Shown: positions 44,427-53,660 of the stretch, piece after piece | Numbering within the stretch: the stretch's first letter is position 1 | Layout of the letters: each line of letters begins with the position of its first letter | Assembly (NCBI RefSeq): GCF_003609775.1 | Contig: NZ_AP018050.1 | Coordinates: 620,001 to 684,000 of the forward strand | Source: Prevotella melaninogenica | Lineage (GTDB): Bacteria; Bacteroidota; Bacteroidia; Bacteroidales; Bacteroidaceae | DNA: 64,000 bases | Direction of reading: 5' to 3' | The notes under the pieces: model-generated | The model's database searches: none | What the model was told of the DNA's origin: nothing | Seen by the model: the letters and a program-made list of their open reading frames with translations, nothing else | Program-made: the position numbers and the translations under genes

Positions 44427-44466
44427 TACGCCCCTCCCTTCGGGGGAGGGGAAGGGGGAGGGGCCA
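44427..44466. repeat. Dispersed repeat family D, copy 6
   Basis: CGCCCCTCCCTTCGGGGGAG then GGGAAGGGGGAGGGGCC, inverted relative to copy 5. The 160-bp pair could form a long stem within the operon message. Confidence 0.75.
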
Positions 44467-44486
44467 GTTGTTAGGTCTTGTTCTAT

Positions 44487-46871
44487 TTAAAACTTCACCG
44501 CAACACTTCCCATCACATTAAAGCCTGCCATTGGGATAAAACCAATCTGCGTATAACGGTTCTCGTTAGGATGACCGTTGTTGTCGAGGATTGAGCTGTA
44601 CACCCATCCGCTGGCTGCATAATGGCGATTGAAGATATTGTTGAGGTTCACACCGAAGACAGCTTCCTTCAAACCAGCAATGTGCTTGGTAGGACGAAGT
44701 GTGTAGCTGAGGTTGATATTCGTCTGTGAATAGCATGGCAACGAACGTGTCATGTTCTCTGTATTGTCGAGATACTGACGACTGACGAAGTTTGTATGCC
44801 ATACTGCCTCAAAGCCTTTATAATGGAGATTGAGCATACCATTGAGGATAGCTGATGGTGAGAACGCCAAAGTAGAGTGGTTGTAATGAATCTTACGGAA
44901 CGAAGACTCCCAATCTACACTTGCCATCTCGTCAAAGTCCTTGATGATATTACGACTCAAAGCTGCGTTACCCTCAACGGTCAACCATGATAATGGACTC
45001 CATCCTGCCTCTATCTCAGCACCCATACGATAGCTGCTCTTGATGTTTGTGGTCAGATTCTCACCGATATCACTCTGCGCACCAGTCTGTACAAACTGGT
45101 TGTTATAGTCCATATAATAGAGGTTCACCCCTGCTCTCCAGTTGCGACCATTGTATTGATAGCCCATTTCGATATCCATCATACGCTCTGGCGATGGTGC
45201 AGGATAACTACCGTTGTTGGTGAAGTTATTACGTTCTGGCTCACGACTGGCGTGCGCAATAGAAGCGTATGCCTTGTGACCGCCACGATAATAGCTGATA
45301 CCTGCTTTCGGATTGACGAAGTCATAACGCTCGCTGATGTCTAAGAGTTGGTTCTGATAGCCACTTCCTACCTTATAGAAACGGTCGTTCTGACCATCGG
45401 TCATATATTCTACATGACGAATCTGCAAATCCATAAACACATTCCAATAGTCTGCAAAGTTGTATTTTGCCTTGAAGAATCCGCTGTAATCATACTTATG
45501 TGCCTTAGAGTCATAATATTTATAATCATTGCCACCAGAACGATATTTCGCATCTGCCTCCTCATTCTTTATATAAGTAAGGTAGCCGAAGTGACTGCCA
45601 CGGAACTGCTGCAGATTCAGTCCACCCGTTACGTCCCAGTTCTCGTCCTTGTAATTGCTGGTGTAAACAATGCCGTAGGTGTGCTGTGACAAACCTTTCA
45701 GGCGTACGAAGTCTGACTTTTTGATAAACTTACCATTGCTATCGGTGAATGCCAAGCCGAACTTAGCAAACTTTGTGTTATGCTTAAATTCGCTGTAATA
45801 GCCGTAACCGTAGGTGTAATGCAGGGTTACGTTATGACTCCAATGATTGGAAGGGTGGAAAGCAAACGATAAGAGGTTATGATTCTGATAGAAATTATCT
45901 GTCGTCTTGTTCCAGAATGAGCCGTCACGCATTGTGTAACGTGCTGTCTGGTAGTTGCCGTTTGCATCCTTTACGAAGGCTCCGTTAGCATCGGTCTGCA
46001 GGTATTCATAGAGTTGGTTGAACTTGCCCAAACCTCTGTCATACATATCTTTATAGGTCGTGATACCAGTCTTTACACCGTAGGTACCATCCATCAAACT
46101 CAAGTCATTGCTACCCGTAACGACACCGTTCCATGCTTGTCCAGTCTTCTCGAAGTTGCCGATGTTCTTATAGCTGATGCGGAAGTTATCGCCCAACCAT
46201 GTTAGTCCACCATAGTAAGAACCCGAACGTCCACTCGTTCCGTTGACATATCCGTCTGTTGCGGTCTCGTGATAGGCTCCATCGAAGACAAGGTGATTGA
46301 ACAACAGACCCGTAGAGAACTTCACACCTGCGTTATACGTGTTGTATGAGCCGTATGAACCACTCACCTCTACGCTTGGTTGTCGGCTTGGTGCACTCGT
46401 TGCCAACGACACCGAACCACCGAAAGCACCATCGCCATTGGTTGAAGTACCGATACCACGTTGTATCTGTACACTATTCATCAGCGATGCGTAAGAGTTC
46501 ATATTTGCCCAAAACACCGTCTGATCCTCTGGCGAATTGAGTGCGACACCGTCTAAGGTGATGTTGATTCTACTGCCCGCAGCACCACGGATGCGCATTG
46601 CTGCCGTACCCGTTCCGAGTCCGTTCTCACCCCAAGCCAATACGCCCGGCGTCTGTGAGAGGAGGAAAGGCAGTTCACGTCCACTCTTTGAGAATGCCTC
46701 AAGTTCTGTCTTTTTGATATTAGAAACAGCGTATGGTGCACTCTTTGGCGCACGTACACCTGCCACGACGACCTCATCAAGATGCTGTTGTCTCAGTGTG
46801 TCCGTCACTGTTTGCGCCTTAATAGCTGCCACGCACGTCAGTGCAGCAGTAAATAGGATAATTCTTTTCAT
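44487..46871 (-). CDS. TonB-dependent receptor of the thiamine salvage operon
   Basis: Outer-membrane receptor, 794 residues, for TonB-driven uptake. A signal peptide (residues 1-19) and the start QTVTDTLRQQHLDEVVVAGVRAPKSAP lead into a plug (VQIQRGIGTSTNGDGAFGGSVSL near 135) and a barrel that ends GFNVMGSVAVKF. There is no separate carboxypeptidase-like domain. The TPP riboswitch directly upstream strongly suggests that it imports thiamine or a thiamine precursor. The 290-bp gap to the PnuT-like gene holds two family D repeats. Function is inferred from context. Confidence 0.92.
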   Translation of the reverse strand: MKRIILFTAALTCVAAIKAQTVTDTLRQQHLDEVVVAGVRAPKSAPYAVSNIKKTELEAFSKSGRELPFLLSQTPGVLAWGENGLGTGTAAMRIRGAAGSRINITLDGVALNSPEDQTVFWANMNSYASLMNSVQIQRGIGTSTNGDGAFGGSVSLATSAPSRQPSVEVSGSYGSYNTYNAGVKFSTGLLFNHLVFDGAYHETATDGYVNGTSGRSGSYYGGLTWLGDNFRISYKNIGNFEKTGQAWNGVVTGSNDLSLMDGTYGVKTGITTYKDMYDRGLGKFNQLYEYLQTDANGAFVKDANGNYQTARYTMRDGSFWNKTTDNFYQNHNLLSFAFHPSNHWSHNVTLHYTYGYGYYSEFKHNTKFAKFGLAFTDSNGKFIKKSDFVRLKGLSQHTYGIVYTSNYKDENWDVTGGLNLQQFRGSHFGYLTYIKNEEADAKYRSGGNDYKYYDSKAHKYDYSGFFKAKYNFADYWNVFMDLQIRHVEYMTDGQNDRFYKVGSGYQNQLLDISERYDFVNPKAGISYYRGGHKAYASIAHASREPERNNFTNNGSYPAPSPERMMDIEMGYQYNGRNWRAGVNLYYMDYNNQFVQTGAQSDIGENLTTNIKSSYRMGAEIEAGWSPLSWLTVEGNAALSRNIIKDFDEMASVDWESSFRKIHYNHSTLAFSPSAILNGMLNLHYKGFEAVWHTNFVSRQYLDNTENMTRSLPCYSQTNINLSYTLRPTKHIAGLKEAVFGVNLNNIFNRHYAASGWVYSSILDNNGHPNENRYTQIGFIPMAGFNVMGSVAVKF

Positions 46872-46900
46872 ATCCCAGGTTGATGATTTAAGAAAAAAGT

Positions 46901-46990
46901 ATAAGGGGGAATCTTCCTACGCCGGCATTATCCGTATCAGGTCAATGGGTATAATCTCAGCAAGCCCAAACAGGCAAGCACCCCTTAGTT
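46901..46990 (-). promoter_or_regulatory. TPP riboswitch (THI element)
   Basis: On the minus strand the conserved parts occur in order: TAAGGGGTGCTTG, GCTGAGATTATACCC, TTGACCTGATACGGATAATG, CCGGCGTAGGAAG, and a closing CCCCCTTAT that pairs with the start. This matches the canonical TPP aptamer almost base for base. It lies 30 bp before the receptor gene and would shut the operon when TPP is plentiful. Confidence 0.95.
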
Positions 46991-47009
46991 TCCATTCTGA
47001 AAACCACTG

Positions 47010-47017
47010 CAAAAGTA
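47010..47017 (-). promoter_or_regulatory. -7 element upstream of the TPP riboswitch
   Basis: TACTTTTG on the minus strand, about 20 bp before the aptamer. Confidence 0.55.
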
Positions 47018-47161
47018 ATACTTTCTTATCAAACTGCCAAAAGTAATCTGTACAAATATCGGATACGCGTATTTATATTCCTTTCTTTCTATATAGGGAG
47101 TGATAACTCTTCTCTGATATGAGAAACTATTACACTTCTCACAACACAAGTTTTGTTTTGA

Positions 47162-47250
47162 TTTGCTGTCACTTTTAACATTTCATCCTTTCCTTCTGTA
47201 ATCCAATGAGTTAGCTTGTGCCTTTAAGTGATAGCAGTGACAGCAAAATT
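47162..47250 (-). repeat. Dispersed repeat family C, copy 3 (inverted)
   Basis: ATTTGCTGTCACTTTTAACA at one end and GATAGCAGTGACAGCAAA at the other, in reverse order to copies 1, 2 and 4. Confidence 0.7.
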
Positions 47251-47400
47251 GAAATACGCAAAAAGGAAAGAAGATGCGAAGTAATTAAAACCATAGCTTA
47301 TAGTAGTTCATAGCTGTTTTAGTTTACGAGTTAACAAGTTCACAAGTTATTTGTTGTGATAATGATTCGTGGTATTTGCGTAATTCGTAGTTTGTTTTAG

Positions 47401-47784
47401 GAGTCTTCAGCAATTTGGAGTGATATCTTTTGAGATTAGAACTTTGATGTATTGTCACACAGAGCAAAGGAGAACACAGAGGTTTTATATAGTAGAAATC
47501 GTTAGGCACAGAGGCACCGTTGGTGTGTGGAGCATCAGAGGATATTTGCGAGTTTTATTAATGTTTTTGTCTACTTCATTACAAAGCAGTGGGTTTACAA
47601 GATTTCTTAAAACGTTTATTACCAAAGTTATCAGCAACACGTACACTACGGCTCTGTCGCTCTTTGTGCCTTCGGCACCTCCATGATATTGTCTTTTATG
47701 TTTTTCATCTCCGTGTTCTCCTCCTCTCTGTGTGCCTTTTATATGTAGTAGGCTTACTTTATCACTCCATATTTCGGAAGAACC
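47401..47784. repeat. Dispersed palindromic element family B, copy 4
   Basis: A 384-bp element. The left tip is degenerate (GAGTCTTCAGCAATTTGGAG) and the right tip intact (CTCCATATTTCGGAAGAACC). Inside are GGCACAGAGGCACCGTTGG on the left and CTCTTTGTGCCTTCGGCACC on the right. No gene. The ORFs seen across it are repeat effects. Confidence 0.7.
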
Positions 47785-47829
47785 GTATTTTTTATTTATA
47801 AATATTTTGCGAATCAATAAAATATCCTT

Positions 47830-47837
47830 ATCTTTGC
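47830..47837 (+). promoter_or_regulatory. -7 element for the HdeD-like gene
   Basis: TATCTTTG, 27 bp before the start at 47864. Confidence 0.6.
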
Positions 47838-47863
47838 GTCATTAATTTTTAAATGATAAAGTT

Positions 47864-48496
47864 ATGTTGCATTTTTTCAAATCCATCAGAAGATCAGTAA
47901 AACACTGGTACATTCCCCTTATATTAGGAATTTTGTTCATTCTTTGTGGTATAGGGGTAATTATGTCACCACAAGATTCTTATCTTACCCTTTCAATACT
48001 CTTTAGTCTTTCGTTCTTAGTATCGGGGATAATTGAAACCTTCTTTGCCCTACAGAATACTAAAAATCTTAATGGTTGGGGCTGGTATTTGGTAAGCGGA
48101 CTTATTTCATTGATAATGGGTATCTTTTTACTTATGTATCCTGCCCTATCAATGTCTATATTACCATTGGTAGTAGGTTTTACGTTGCTATTCCGTTCGT
48201 TTGAGCTACTTGGTTTTGCCTTCGAAGAAAAAGAAGCAGGCGTACTGAATTGGGGGAACTTAGCCATAGTGAGCGTATTGAGTATTATCCTCTCGTTCAT
48301 TTTGATTGCTAATCCTGTCTTTACAGGTATCTCATTAGTAGTATTCACAGGTTTATCATTTATCTCCACAGGTATTTCATCTGTAATACTTTCGTTCAAT
48401 CTGAAAAAGTTAAAAGGTTCTGCTCAAAAGTTATCAGATGATTTAAAGAACCGCATAGAAGACGTCGAAAAAGAAGTGAAAGAAGCTACGAAATAA
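47864..48496 (+). CDS. HdeD family (DUF308) membrane protein
   Basis: A 210-residue inner-membrane protein with six predicted helices in three similar pairs (about 20-36, 42-60, 74-95, 98-115, 130-148, 152-175), the HdeD layout, and a charged helical C-terminal tail (about 180-210). HdeD was first linked to acid resistance in E. coli, but the role in Bacteroidota is not settled. Own promoter and terminator. Confidence 0.85.
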   Translation: MLHFFKSIRRSVKHWYIPLILGILFILCGIGVIMSPQDSYLTLSILFSLSFLVSGIIETFFALQNTKNLNGWGWYLVSGLISLIMGIFLLMYPALSMSILPLVVGFTLLFRSFELLGFAFEEKEAGVLNWGNLAIVSVLSIILSFILIANPVFTGISLVVFTGLSFISTGISSVILSFNLKKLKGSAQKLSDDLKNRIEDVEKEVKEATK

Positions 48497-48575
48497 TAGC
48501 AAATTAGTAAAATATCACTGGCACAAGTCTATAGTTATACCTATGATTACAGAGCTATGGTGCTTTTTTGCAGAA

Positions 48576-48612
48576 AATACCTCCAAAGAATTAAATACTC
48601 TTTGGAGGTATT
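48576..48612 (+). terminator. Intrinsic terminator after the HdeD-like gene
   Basis: AATACCTCCAAAGA pairs with TCTTTGGAGGTATT, about 80 bp after the stop codon. Confidence 0.8.
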
Positions 48613-48765
48613 ATGATTTTATAATTGACGCGCCTACGTCCAATATCCAGCACTCTTTTTAAGAGTTGTCTTTATCTTATCTTTTATCTTCAGTAATTGG
48701 CATTATTGGCTTTGTGGTATTAAAAGAATACTCCATTGGTAAACCCATACCACCGCAATACCGTT

Positions 48766-48939
48766 TCACCCCCACAAGAGTATCATCAACCAACTGATAA
48801 ACATTATCGTAATACCAAACTTGAAGGTATCGCTCCAGCTGTATTGATTGGTAGTGTACAGTAGGGCAGCAGGTTTACTGTTAAAAGGCAGTACATACAC
48901 GTGTCCCACAAGCATTGCCACCGGGAAGGCAAGACTCAT
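48766..48939 (-). pseudogene. Remnant of a DASS/SLC13-type permease
   Basis: On the minus strand a 57-residue frame reads MSLAFPVAMLVGHVYVLPFN and SWSDTFKFGITIMFISWLMI, then stops. It looks like the last two membrane segments of a dicarboxylate/anion (DASS) permease. A further piece in another frame upstream (GYDYPKLNGLTKEDKLQDKM) may be part of the same gene, so a frameshift and loss of the 5' part are likely. Identification is tentative. Confidence 0.45.
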
Positions 48940-49130
48940 TCAGCATTTTATCTTGTAGTTTATCTTCCTTTGTCAGACCATTTAATTTGGGATAGTCATA
49001 TCCTGCAAGTGTATAAGTTTTTATTTAATTTCCAATCTACACATTTAACGAAAGAGCCCATTTTTCTCCTTGGATATCATTTCTTATTTATGAATCAATA
49101 GTAGAAGGAATTACTTTCTCTTGTGTCCAA

Positions 49131-49170
49131 CACTCCCCTCTCTCTCGGAGAGGGGTTGGGGAGAGGACTT
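49131..49170. repeat. Dispersed repeat family D, copy 7
   Basis: CACTCCCCTCTCTCTCGGAG then AGGGGTTGGGGAGAGGAC, in the intergenic gap. Confidence 0.75.
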
Positions 49171-49225
49171 TTTTTTCTTCTGTCCTTCTGTCTTGTAAAG
49201 ATAATTCTAATCTTGAAAATCAAAA

Positions 49226-49340
49226 AGGCATTAATTGCCTTTCAATTAACGCCCTTTTAGCTTTCAAAAGATGCCCTTTAAGCCCCTTACTAACGCCCTT
49301 TTGAAGTCCAATTAAGCACCTTTTCTGTATCGCCTTTGTA
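49226..49340 (-). repeat. Dispersed repeat family A, copy 5 (inverted)
   Basis: CAATTAACGCCCTTTTAGC, AAAAGATGCCCTTTAAGCC, CTTACTAACGCCCTTTTGAA and AATTAAGCACCTTTT in the same 21-22 bp register as copy 2. Confidence 0.8.
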
Positions 49341-49548
49341 ACTAATTGAATTTCTGAATGTTGTAGACTTGCTCCTTATGCGTGTTTTCTACCTTTGTTT
49401 TAGGTGTTTTACAGGATTTGATGTAAATATTTTTCACTAAACACTCCGTATTTTATAGCTTGCAAATGGATAGCGATTTTATGTCGGCAGGAGGATACTA
49501 AAAGAGGTTATTGGCTATCTAAGTCATCTGTTTCTCACTATAAAGTGT

Positions 49549-49556
49549 TATCTTTG
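49549..49556 (+). promoter_or_regulatory. -7 element for the N-hydrolase-like gene
   Basis: TATCTTTG. Transcription from near 49563 excludes the longest frame start (49556) and supports the ATG at 49604. Confidence 0.6.
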
Positions 49557-49603
49557 TGGGCGAGTATTACTCATGTATGTTTTATCAACGAAAGCATTGT
49601 GTT

Positions 49604-50023
49604 ATGAATAAAAAGGTTTATTTCGCAGGTTCTATCCGTGGTGGTAGGGAGGATGCGGCTGTGTATAAGCGGATTATTGACTATATCAACAGGACTGATA
49701 CAGTACTTACGGAGCATATTGGTTTAGGAAGTTTGAGTGTAAAAGCGCAAACAAAAGAAGATGACGTACATATATATGAGCGTGATACAGAGTGGCTTAG
49801 GTCATCCGATGTGCTGATAGCAGAATGTACGAACCCCTCTCATGGCGTTGGTTATGAATTAGCATACGCTGAGGCTTGTAATATCCCAGTGCATATCTTC
49901 TATGATAAGCACAAAGCCAATATCTCCGCTATGCTGAATGGCAACGCTTATTTTAAGGTTTATCCATACGAGAACGAAGCGGAGATATATCCCGTTCTGG
50001 ATAACATTTTAGGAAATAAGTAG
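49604..50023 (+). CDS. Nucleoside 2-deoxyribosyltransferase-like / DNPH1-type N-hydrolase
   Basis: A 139-residue protein of the nucleoside 2-deoxyribosyltransferase superfamily. MNKKVYFAGSIRGGRED at the N-terminus and YERDTEWLRSSDVLIAECTNPSHGVGYELAYAEA (about 60-95) match the DNPH1/Rcl type, which splits deoxynucleoside 5'-monophosphates into base and deoxyribose phosphate. The conserved Asp and the Glu in GYELAYAE are the expected catalytic pair. Role may be nucleotide pool cleaning. Start chosen from family fit and promoter position. Confidence 0.85.
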   Translation: MNKKVYFAGSIRGGREDAAVYKRIIDYINRTDTVLTEHIGLGSLSVKAQTKEDDVHIYERDTEWLRSSDVLIAECTNPSHGVGYELAYAEACNIPVHIFYDKHKANISAMLNGNAYFKVYPYENEAEIYPVLDNILGNK

Positions 50024-50112
50024 GGCGATTTAATCGAGAAAAATCAATATTCGAGGTTGACAGTATGCTCTTATTCTTGTCAAGATAGGGACGAACACAC
50101 TTGCTTTTTCTG

Positions 50113-52725
50113 TTATAAAGCAAAGTGAGAAGTGAGCATCACACTTCTTGGACGAAGCTGGTAGAGGGTGTAGCTTTCGGAAAGATTGCTGTTAGAACGA
50201 TAGATAAAGGTTTTTGTATTGAAGACATTATCGACGTTCAGAACGAATTGTATCTTCTTTTTTGTTTTAAAGGTGATACTAAGATTCATAAAGGTGTAAT
50301 CCTTTTTATCCGTAAAACCACTATTATGCGTGTATTGTAGGTTGGTGTTAAGTATCAGTCTGTCAGGTATAAAAGCTATGGAGAGTGCAGCCTCATTACT
50401 AAAATTGCGAATCATATTTGTGTAGTTACCCGACTTTGATTGGGAGATTGACCATCGACAGTTCTCTGTTAGTCGGATGTTCTTGATAAGATTAAAGGCA
50501 AGGTTGGCAGAGACAAAGAAACTATTATACTGATAGTCGGTGATGACAGACTGGCGGAGTATCTTGCTTGTGTTAGTCGAATAATCAGCTGTTGCCCCGA
50601 TACTCATGTCGTGCCAAGTAATCTCCTTTCGTATATTCGCTGTCATAGAGAAGTTGCTCTGGTGGTTTGGAGCATATTCAGCTTGCAGCAATGTATGCGC
50701 ATTTTGGTCTATTGTCGTACCATAAATCATGTCACTCCATGAGCGACTAACCGCCCCAGAGAGATAGGCAAAGAACTGATGCGGGATATTCTTGTAGTGT
50801 ATCTTCCCATGTATAGTTGCCGATTTGTTTTCCGATAGATTCATCTTGTAGCGGTTCAGTGTCCTATAGTTGCTCATTAGATAAGCAGTGAACAGACTTC
50901 TCCAACTCGTAGGAAACATCCCGTAACTCCCTCCTGCAGAAAGCGTCCAATTGTCTGTTGCTTTCCAAAGCATTGTAAAAGATGGCGAGAAGAGTAGGGT
51001 TGTGTGCTTTCCTTTCGTCGTCTCGTTAGCTATCGGTTCGTTATCCACCTTTGTATAGTTGAGCGATAAAGGTAGATTGAATGATAGGCGGAACGTGTTT
51101 TTGACATATTGTAGGTTGGCTCCCAAGTTGCTTTTCATCTGCAAGTAACCCATGTCTCCGCTCGTCGCCATTGTCACAGCTGTATCGTTTAATAAACTTT
51201 TCAGTCCCACATATTCAATATTAAACTCTGCGGAAGGCGCAATGGTCCAGTTGTGTTTTCGGATGTTTCTTATCAAAGTGAGGCTGTTGTAACTTCCCAT
51301 GTTTGAGAGTCTCGCATCTTGTCTTACCTGCATGCCCCCTTCAATGGCGAGAGCTTGTGGATTTGTCTGTACAAAGTTGGTTGTTTTCAGCTTAAAACCT
51401 CCTCCATTGGTTGTACGCTGAATCCATTCCGTGTGATTGTTCAGTCCTAAGTTTCTGTTAGAGGCATGTTGCTGAATACGTGCATTGTTTGACAAAGCCA
51501 GTCCATTGTCGTCACTCCAGTTTCCTGCTAAGTCAAGTGTGTTTTTAAGATAAGTCTTACTGCTGTTGTTCTCAAAATGCAACTGCATTGTGGCAGCGTT
51601 CGTCGTATTACGTGCAGAAATGTCTTCGGTCATCATACGAGTAGTTGCATCAGGGAGCAGATAAATGGTTTGTGAATAGCTACTTTGCCGTTGGATATCG
51701 TGCCTGTAAGTTATGTTATACTTTATTTCCGCGGTCTCACTTAGTTTGTTGAGATTGCTGAAACAGATGTTATGCTGGTTGTTACGTAGACTCTTACCTA
51801 CAGGAGATGATCCCGGAAAGATGATGGATGTTAGTCGAGAGGCTCCAATATTACTCCCACCATAGTATGATTTAAACCAATCGACGCTTGAACCGTTATT
51901 ATCTGTTTCGTAATAGAAAACATGCTGTTGTCTTTGTGCGAAGTACATAAGGGCAGCATTGACTTCTCTCAATAAACCGTTAGAATCGAAGCCTATCCCT
52001 AAGTCTACGGTCTTTAGCCATCTGCCCTTTGCTTTCTTCTTCAACTTTAGATTGATAGCTGCTGACTCAGGTGGTATCTGATCCTGCAATGCCTTGATAT
52101 GTTCATGGTTTTCCATCACCTGTACCGTACTGACATCTTCAGCCTTAATACCATTCGTGGCGATGCTATATTTGCCCGCAAACATATCCATGTTCTCAAT
52201 GTAGAAATGGTTGATAGGTACACCTTGATACTTCACCATGCCACCTTCTAACGTGATACCTGGCAGCTGTTTGAGAATGTCACCAATGGTTCTGTCCTGT
52301 CCTTTCATATAGGCAGAGACCAAGTAGTTCAGTGTGTCCCTACTTCCCCATAGCTTTCTTGCCTTTATCTCCACCTCTTTCAGTGTGATACTCTCGTAGG
52401 TGGTGGTGAAGTTAACGGTCTGACTCGTTGGAGTTATCCGTTTTACTTGCCGTTTTATATTGAATCCTGTCAGGCTTAAAAGTAGGTTGTCTTTTGTTCG
52501 TGGATAGCTGATAGCGTATCTGCCATCTTCATTGGTCAGGCTACTGGCAAGAATGGAAGAATCCTTTTCTTGTATGATTGTAAGAATACAGCCATCCATA
52601 GGTTGATGTTTATTATCAACCACACGCCCAGTAATAGTCAGAGAGTCTCCCTGACTGTTCTGAGCCATACTGTTTATAGACAATAAGCCGATAAACGATA
52701 GTAAGATAAGCAGGTGTCTTATCAT
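50113..52725 (-). CDS. TonB-receptor-like outer-membrane barrel protein
   Basis: An 870-residue exported protein. After a signal peptide (1-21) comes a carboxypeptidase-D regulatory-like domain (about 29-110: LTITGRVVDNKHQPMDGCIL). A plug-like part follows (IGDILKQLPGITLEGGMVKYQGVPINHFYIENMDM, about 140-175), then a long barrel with an end reading SVMLTSHFAL. It lacks a clear TonB box, so it may be a passive or specialised barrel. Start and stop of the two genes overlap by 4 bp (ATGA), so it is translationally coupled with the upstream GLPGLI gene. Ligand unknown. Confidence 0.85.
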   Translation of the reverse strand: MIRHLLILLSFIGLLSINSMAQNSQGDSLTITGRVVDNKHQPMDGCILTIIQEKDSSILASSLTNEDGRYAISYPRTKDNLLLSLTGFNIKRQVKRITPTSQTVNFTTTYESITLKEVEIKARKLWGSRDTLNYLVSAYMKGQDRTIGDILKQLPGITLEGGMVKYQGVPINHFYIENMDMFAGKYSIATNGIKAEDVSTVQVMENHEHIKALQDQIPPESAAINLKLKKKAKGRWLKTVDLGIGFDSNGLLREVNAALMYFAQRQQHVFYYETDNNGSSVDWFKSYYGGSNIGASRLTSIIFPGSSPVGKSLRNNQHNICFSNLNKLSETAEIKYNITYRHDIQRQSSYSQTIYLLPDATTRMMTEDISARNTTNAATMQLHFENNSSKTYLKNTLDLAGNWSDDNGLALSNNARIQQHASNRNLGLNNHTEWIQRTTNGGGFKLKTTNFVQTNPQALAIEGGMQVRQDARLSNMGSYNSLTLIRNIRKHNWTIAPSAEFNIEYVGLKSLLNDTAVTMATSGDMGYLQMKSNLGANLQYVKNTFRLSFNLPLSLNYTKVDNEPIANETTKGKHTTLLFSPSFTMLWKATDNWTLSAGGSYGMFPTSWRSLFTAYLMSNYRTLNRYKMNLSENKSATIHGKIHYKNIPHQFFAYLSGAVSRSWSDMIYGTTIDQNAHTLLQAEYAPNHQSNFSMTANIRKEITWHDMSIGATADYSTNTSKILRQSVITDYQYNSFFVSANLAFNLIKNIRLTENCRWSISQSKSGNYTNMIRNFSNEAALSIAFIPDRLILNTNLQYTHNSGFTDKKDYTFMNLSITFKTKKKIQFVLNVDNVFNTKTFIYRSNSNLSESYTLYQLRPRSVMLTSHFAL

Positions 52726-53561
52726 TCTCGTTCCAAAGGATTGTCGAATGTAAAGAGCGTTAGTTTCACAACTTGTCCATTGAAATTAGTCGTAGTGAAG
52801 TTGTAGCCATAGCTCTCAAGATAGCCTGCAGGATCTTTCAGCAAGAGCCTCTCTTGCTTGCGTGTGTTCTCACGAGAAGTCTTTACATAGGTCCTATCAA
52901 GGAAATAGATAGGCATTACAGTCTTAGGTTTTTCTATGCCAGTAACCGTCCAATGATAATCTCCCTCTTTAGTTTCAGCCTCCATAACCAAGCCAGGCAG
53001 TCCTGTAAACTTCCATGGACCATAGGAAAGTGGAATCTTAGTAGTGAACCATACCTTATAATTTCTTCCACGATAAGAACAAGTTGCGGCTGTACAATCG
53101 TAATCTAAAAGCATTTTATGCTCGGTTGTAAGCTTCCATTGCATCTTCGGAGTAGCCTCTTGATAAAGATAAGAGCCAGCTCCGTCCATATTGTAAATCA
53201 CTGTTGTCTTTCCCTTTGGATAGCCAATATAGGTTTCACCAACATTAGCGACGAGTTTCATAGATGCTCTTGAGCCTCGCTTCCCATTACGAAGAAAGGC
53301 TTTAGCCATTCTCAGGTCGGCATTATGCTCGCTCTCTACAAAGCTCTGGCACACCTTTCGTCCGATGTAAGTATATACCTTTTCAAAGTCAGGATTATTC
53401 TGTCCTGATAGGTCATATTTAACAGTTAGGTCATAAGAAACAATTAGCTGCGTTGTGTCGATTGCTGTATGCTTGAAAACATCTAATTCCGTCTTCTCCT
53501 GTGCATTTGCAGATAACGATAAGGTTAGCGCAATTAGTAGTAGTTTAATCTTCGAAGTCAT
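52722..53561 (-). CDS. GLPGLI family protein
   Basis: Exported protein of the GLPGLI family (TIGR01200), named for the motif seen here as KFTGLPGLVMEAETK near residue 195. From the start MTSKIKLLLIALTLSLS it has a signal peptide to about residue 20 and 279 residues. The frame can be extended upstream to 53600, but this start is better. Family proteins are of unknown function and typically pair with TonB-type barrels, as here: the two genes overlap by 4 bp. Confidence 0.9.
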   Translation of the reverse strand: MTSKIKLLLIALTLSLSANAQEKTELDVFKHTAIDTTQLIVSYDLTVKYDLSGQNNPDFEKVYTYIGRKVCQSFVESEHNADLRMAKAFLRNGKRGSRASMKLVANVGETYIGYPKGKTTVIYNMDGAGSYLYQEATPKMQWKLTTEHKMLLDYDCTAATCSYRGRNYKVWFTTKIPLSYGPWKFTGLPGLVMEAETKEGDYHWTVTGIEKPKTVMPIYFLDRTYVKTSRENTRKQERLLLKDPAGYLESYGYNFTTTNFNGQVVKLTLFTFDNPLERE

Positions 53562-53660
53562 AGTTATATTATCTATTAGGTAAATCAAAAACGAGTACAA
53601 TTGTACAAAATCTTTTTCTAAAAAGCAAGTATTTGACTCCTTAATTTCAAATTATTTTTC

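Noticed and set aside
47420..47801. Overlapping ORFs in both strands at 47.4-47.8 kb
   Set aside because: They lie within palindromic family B copy 4, with no protein similarity.
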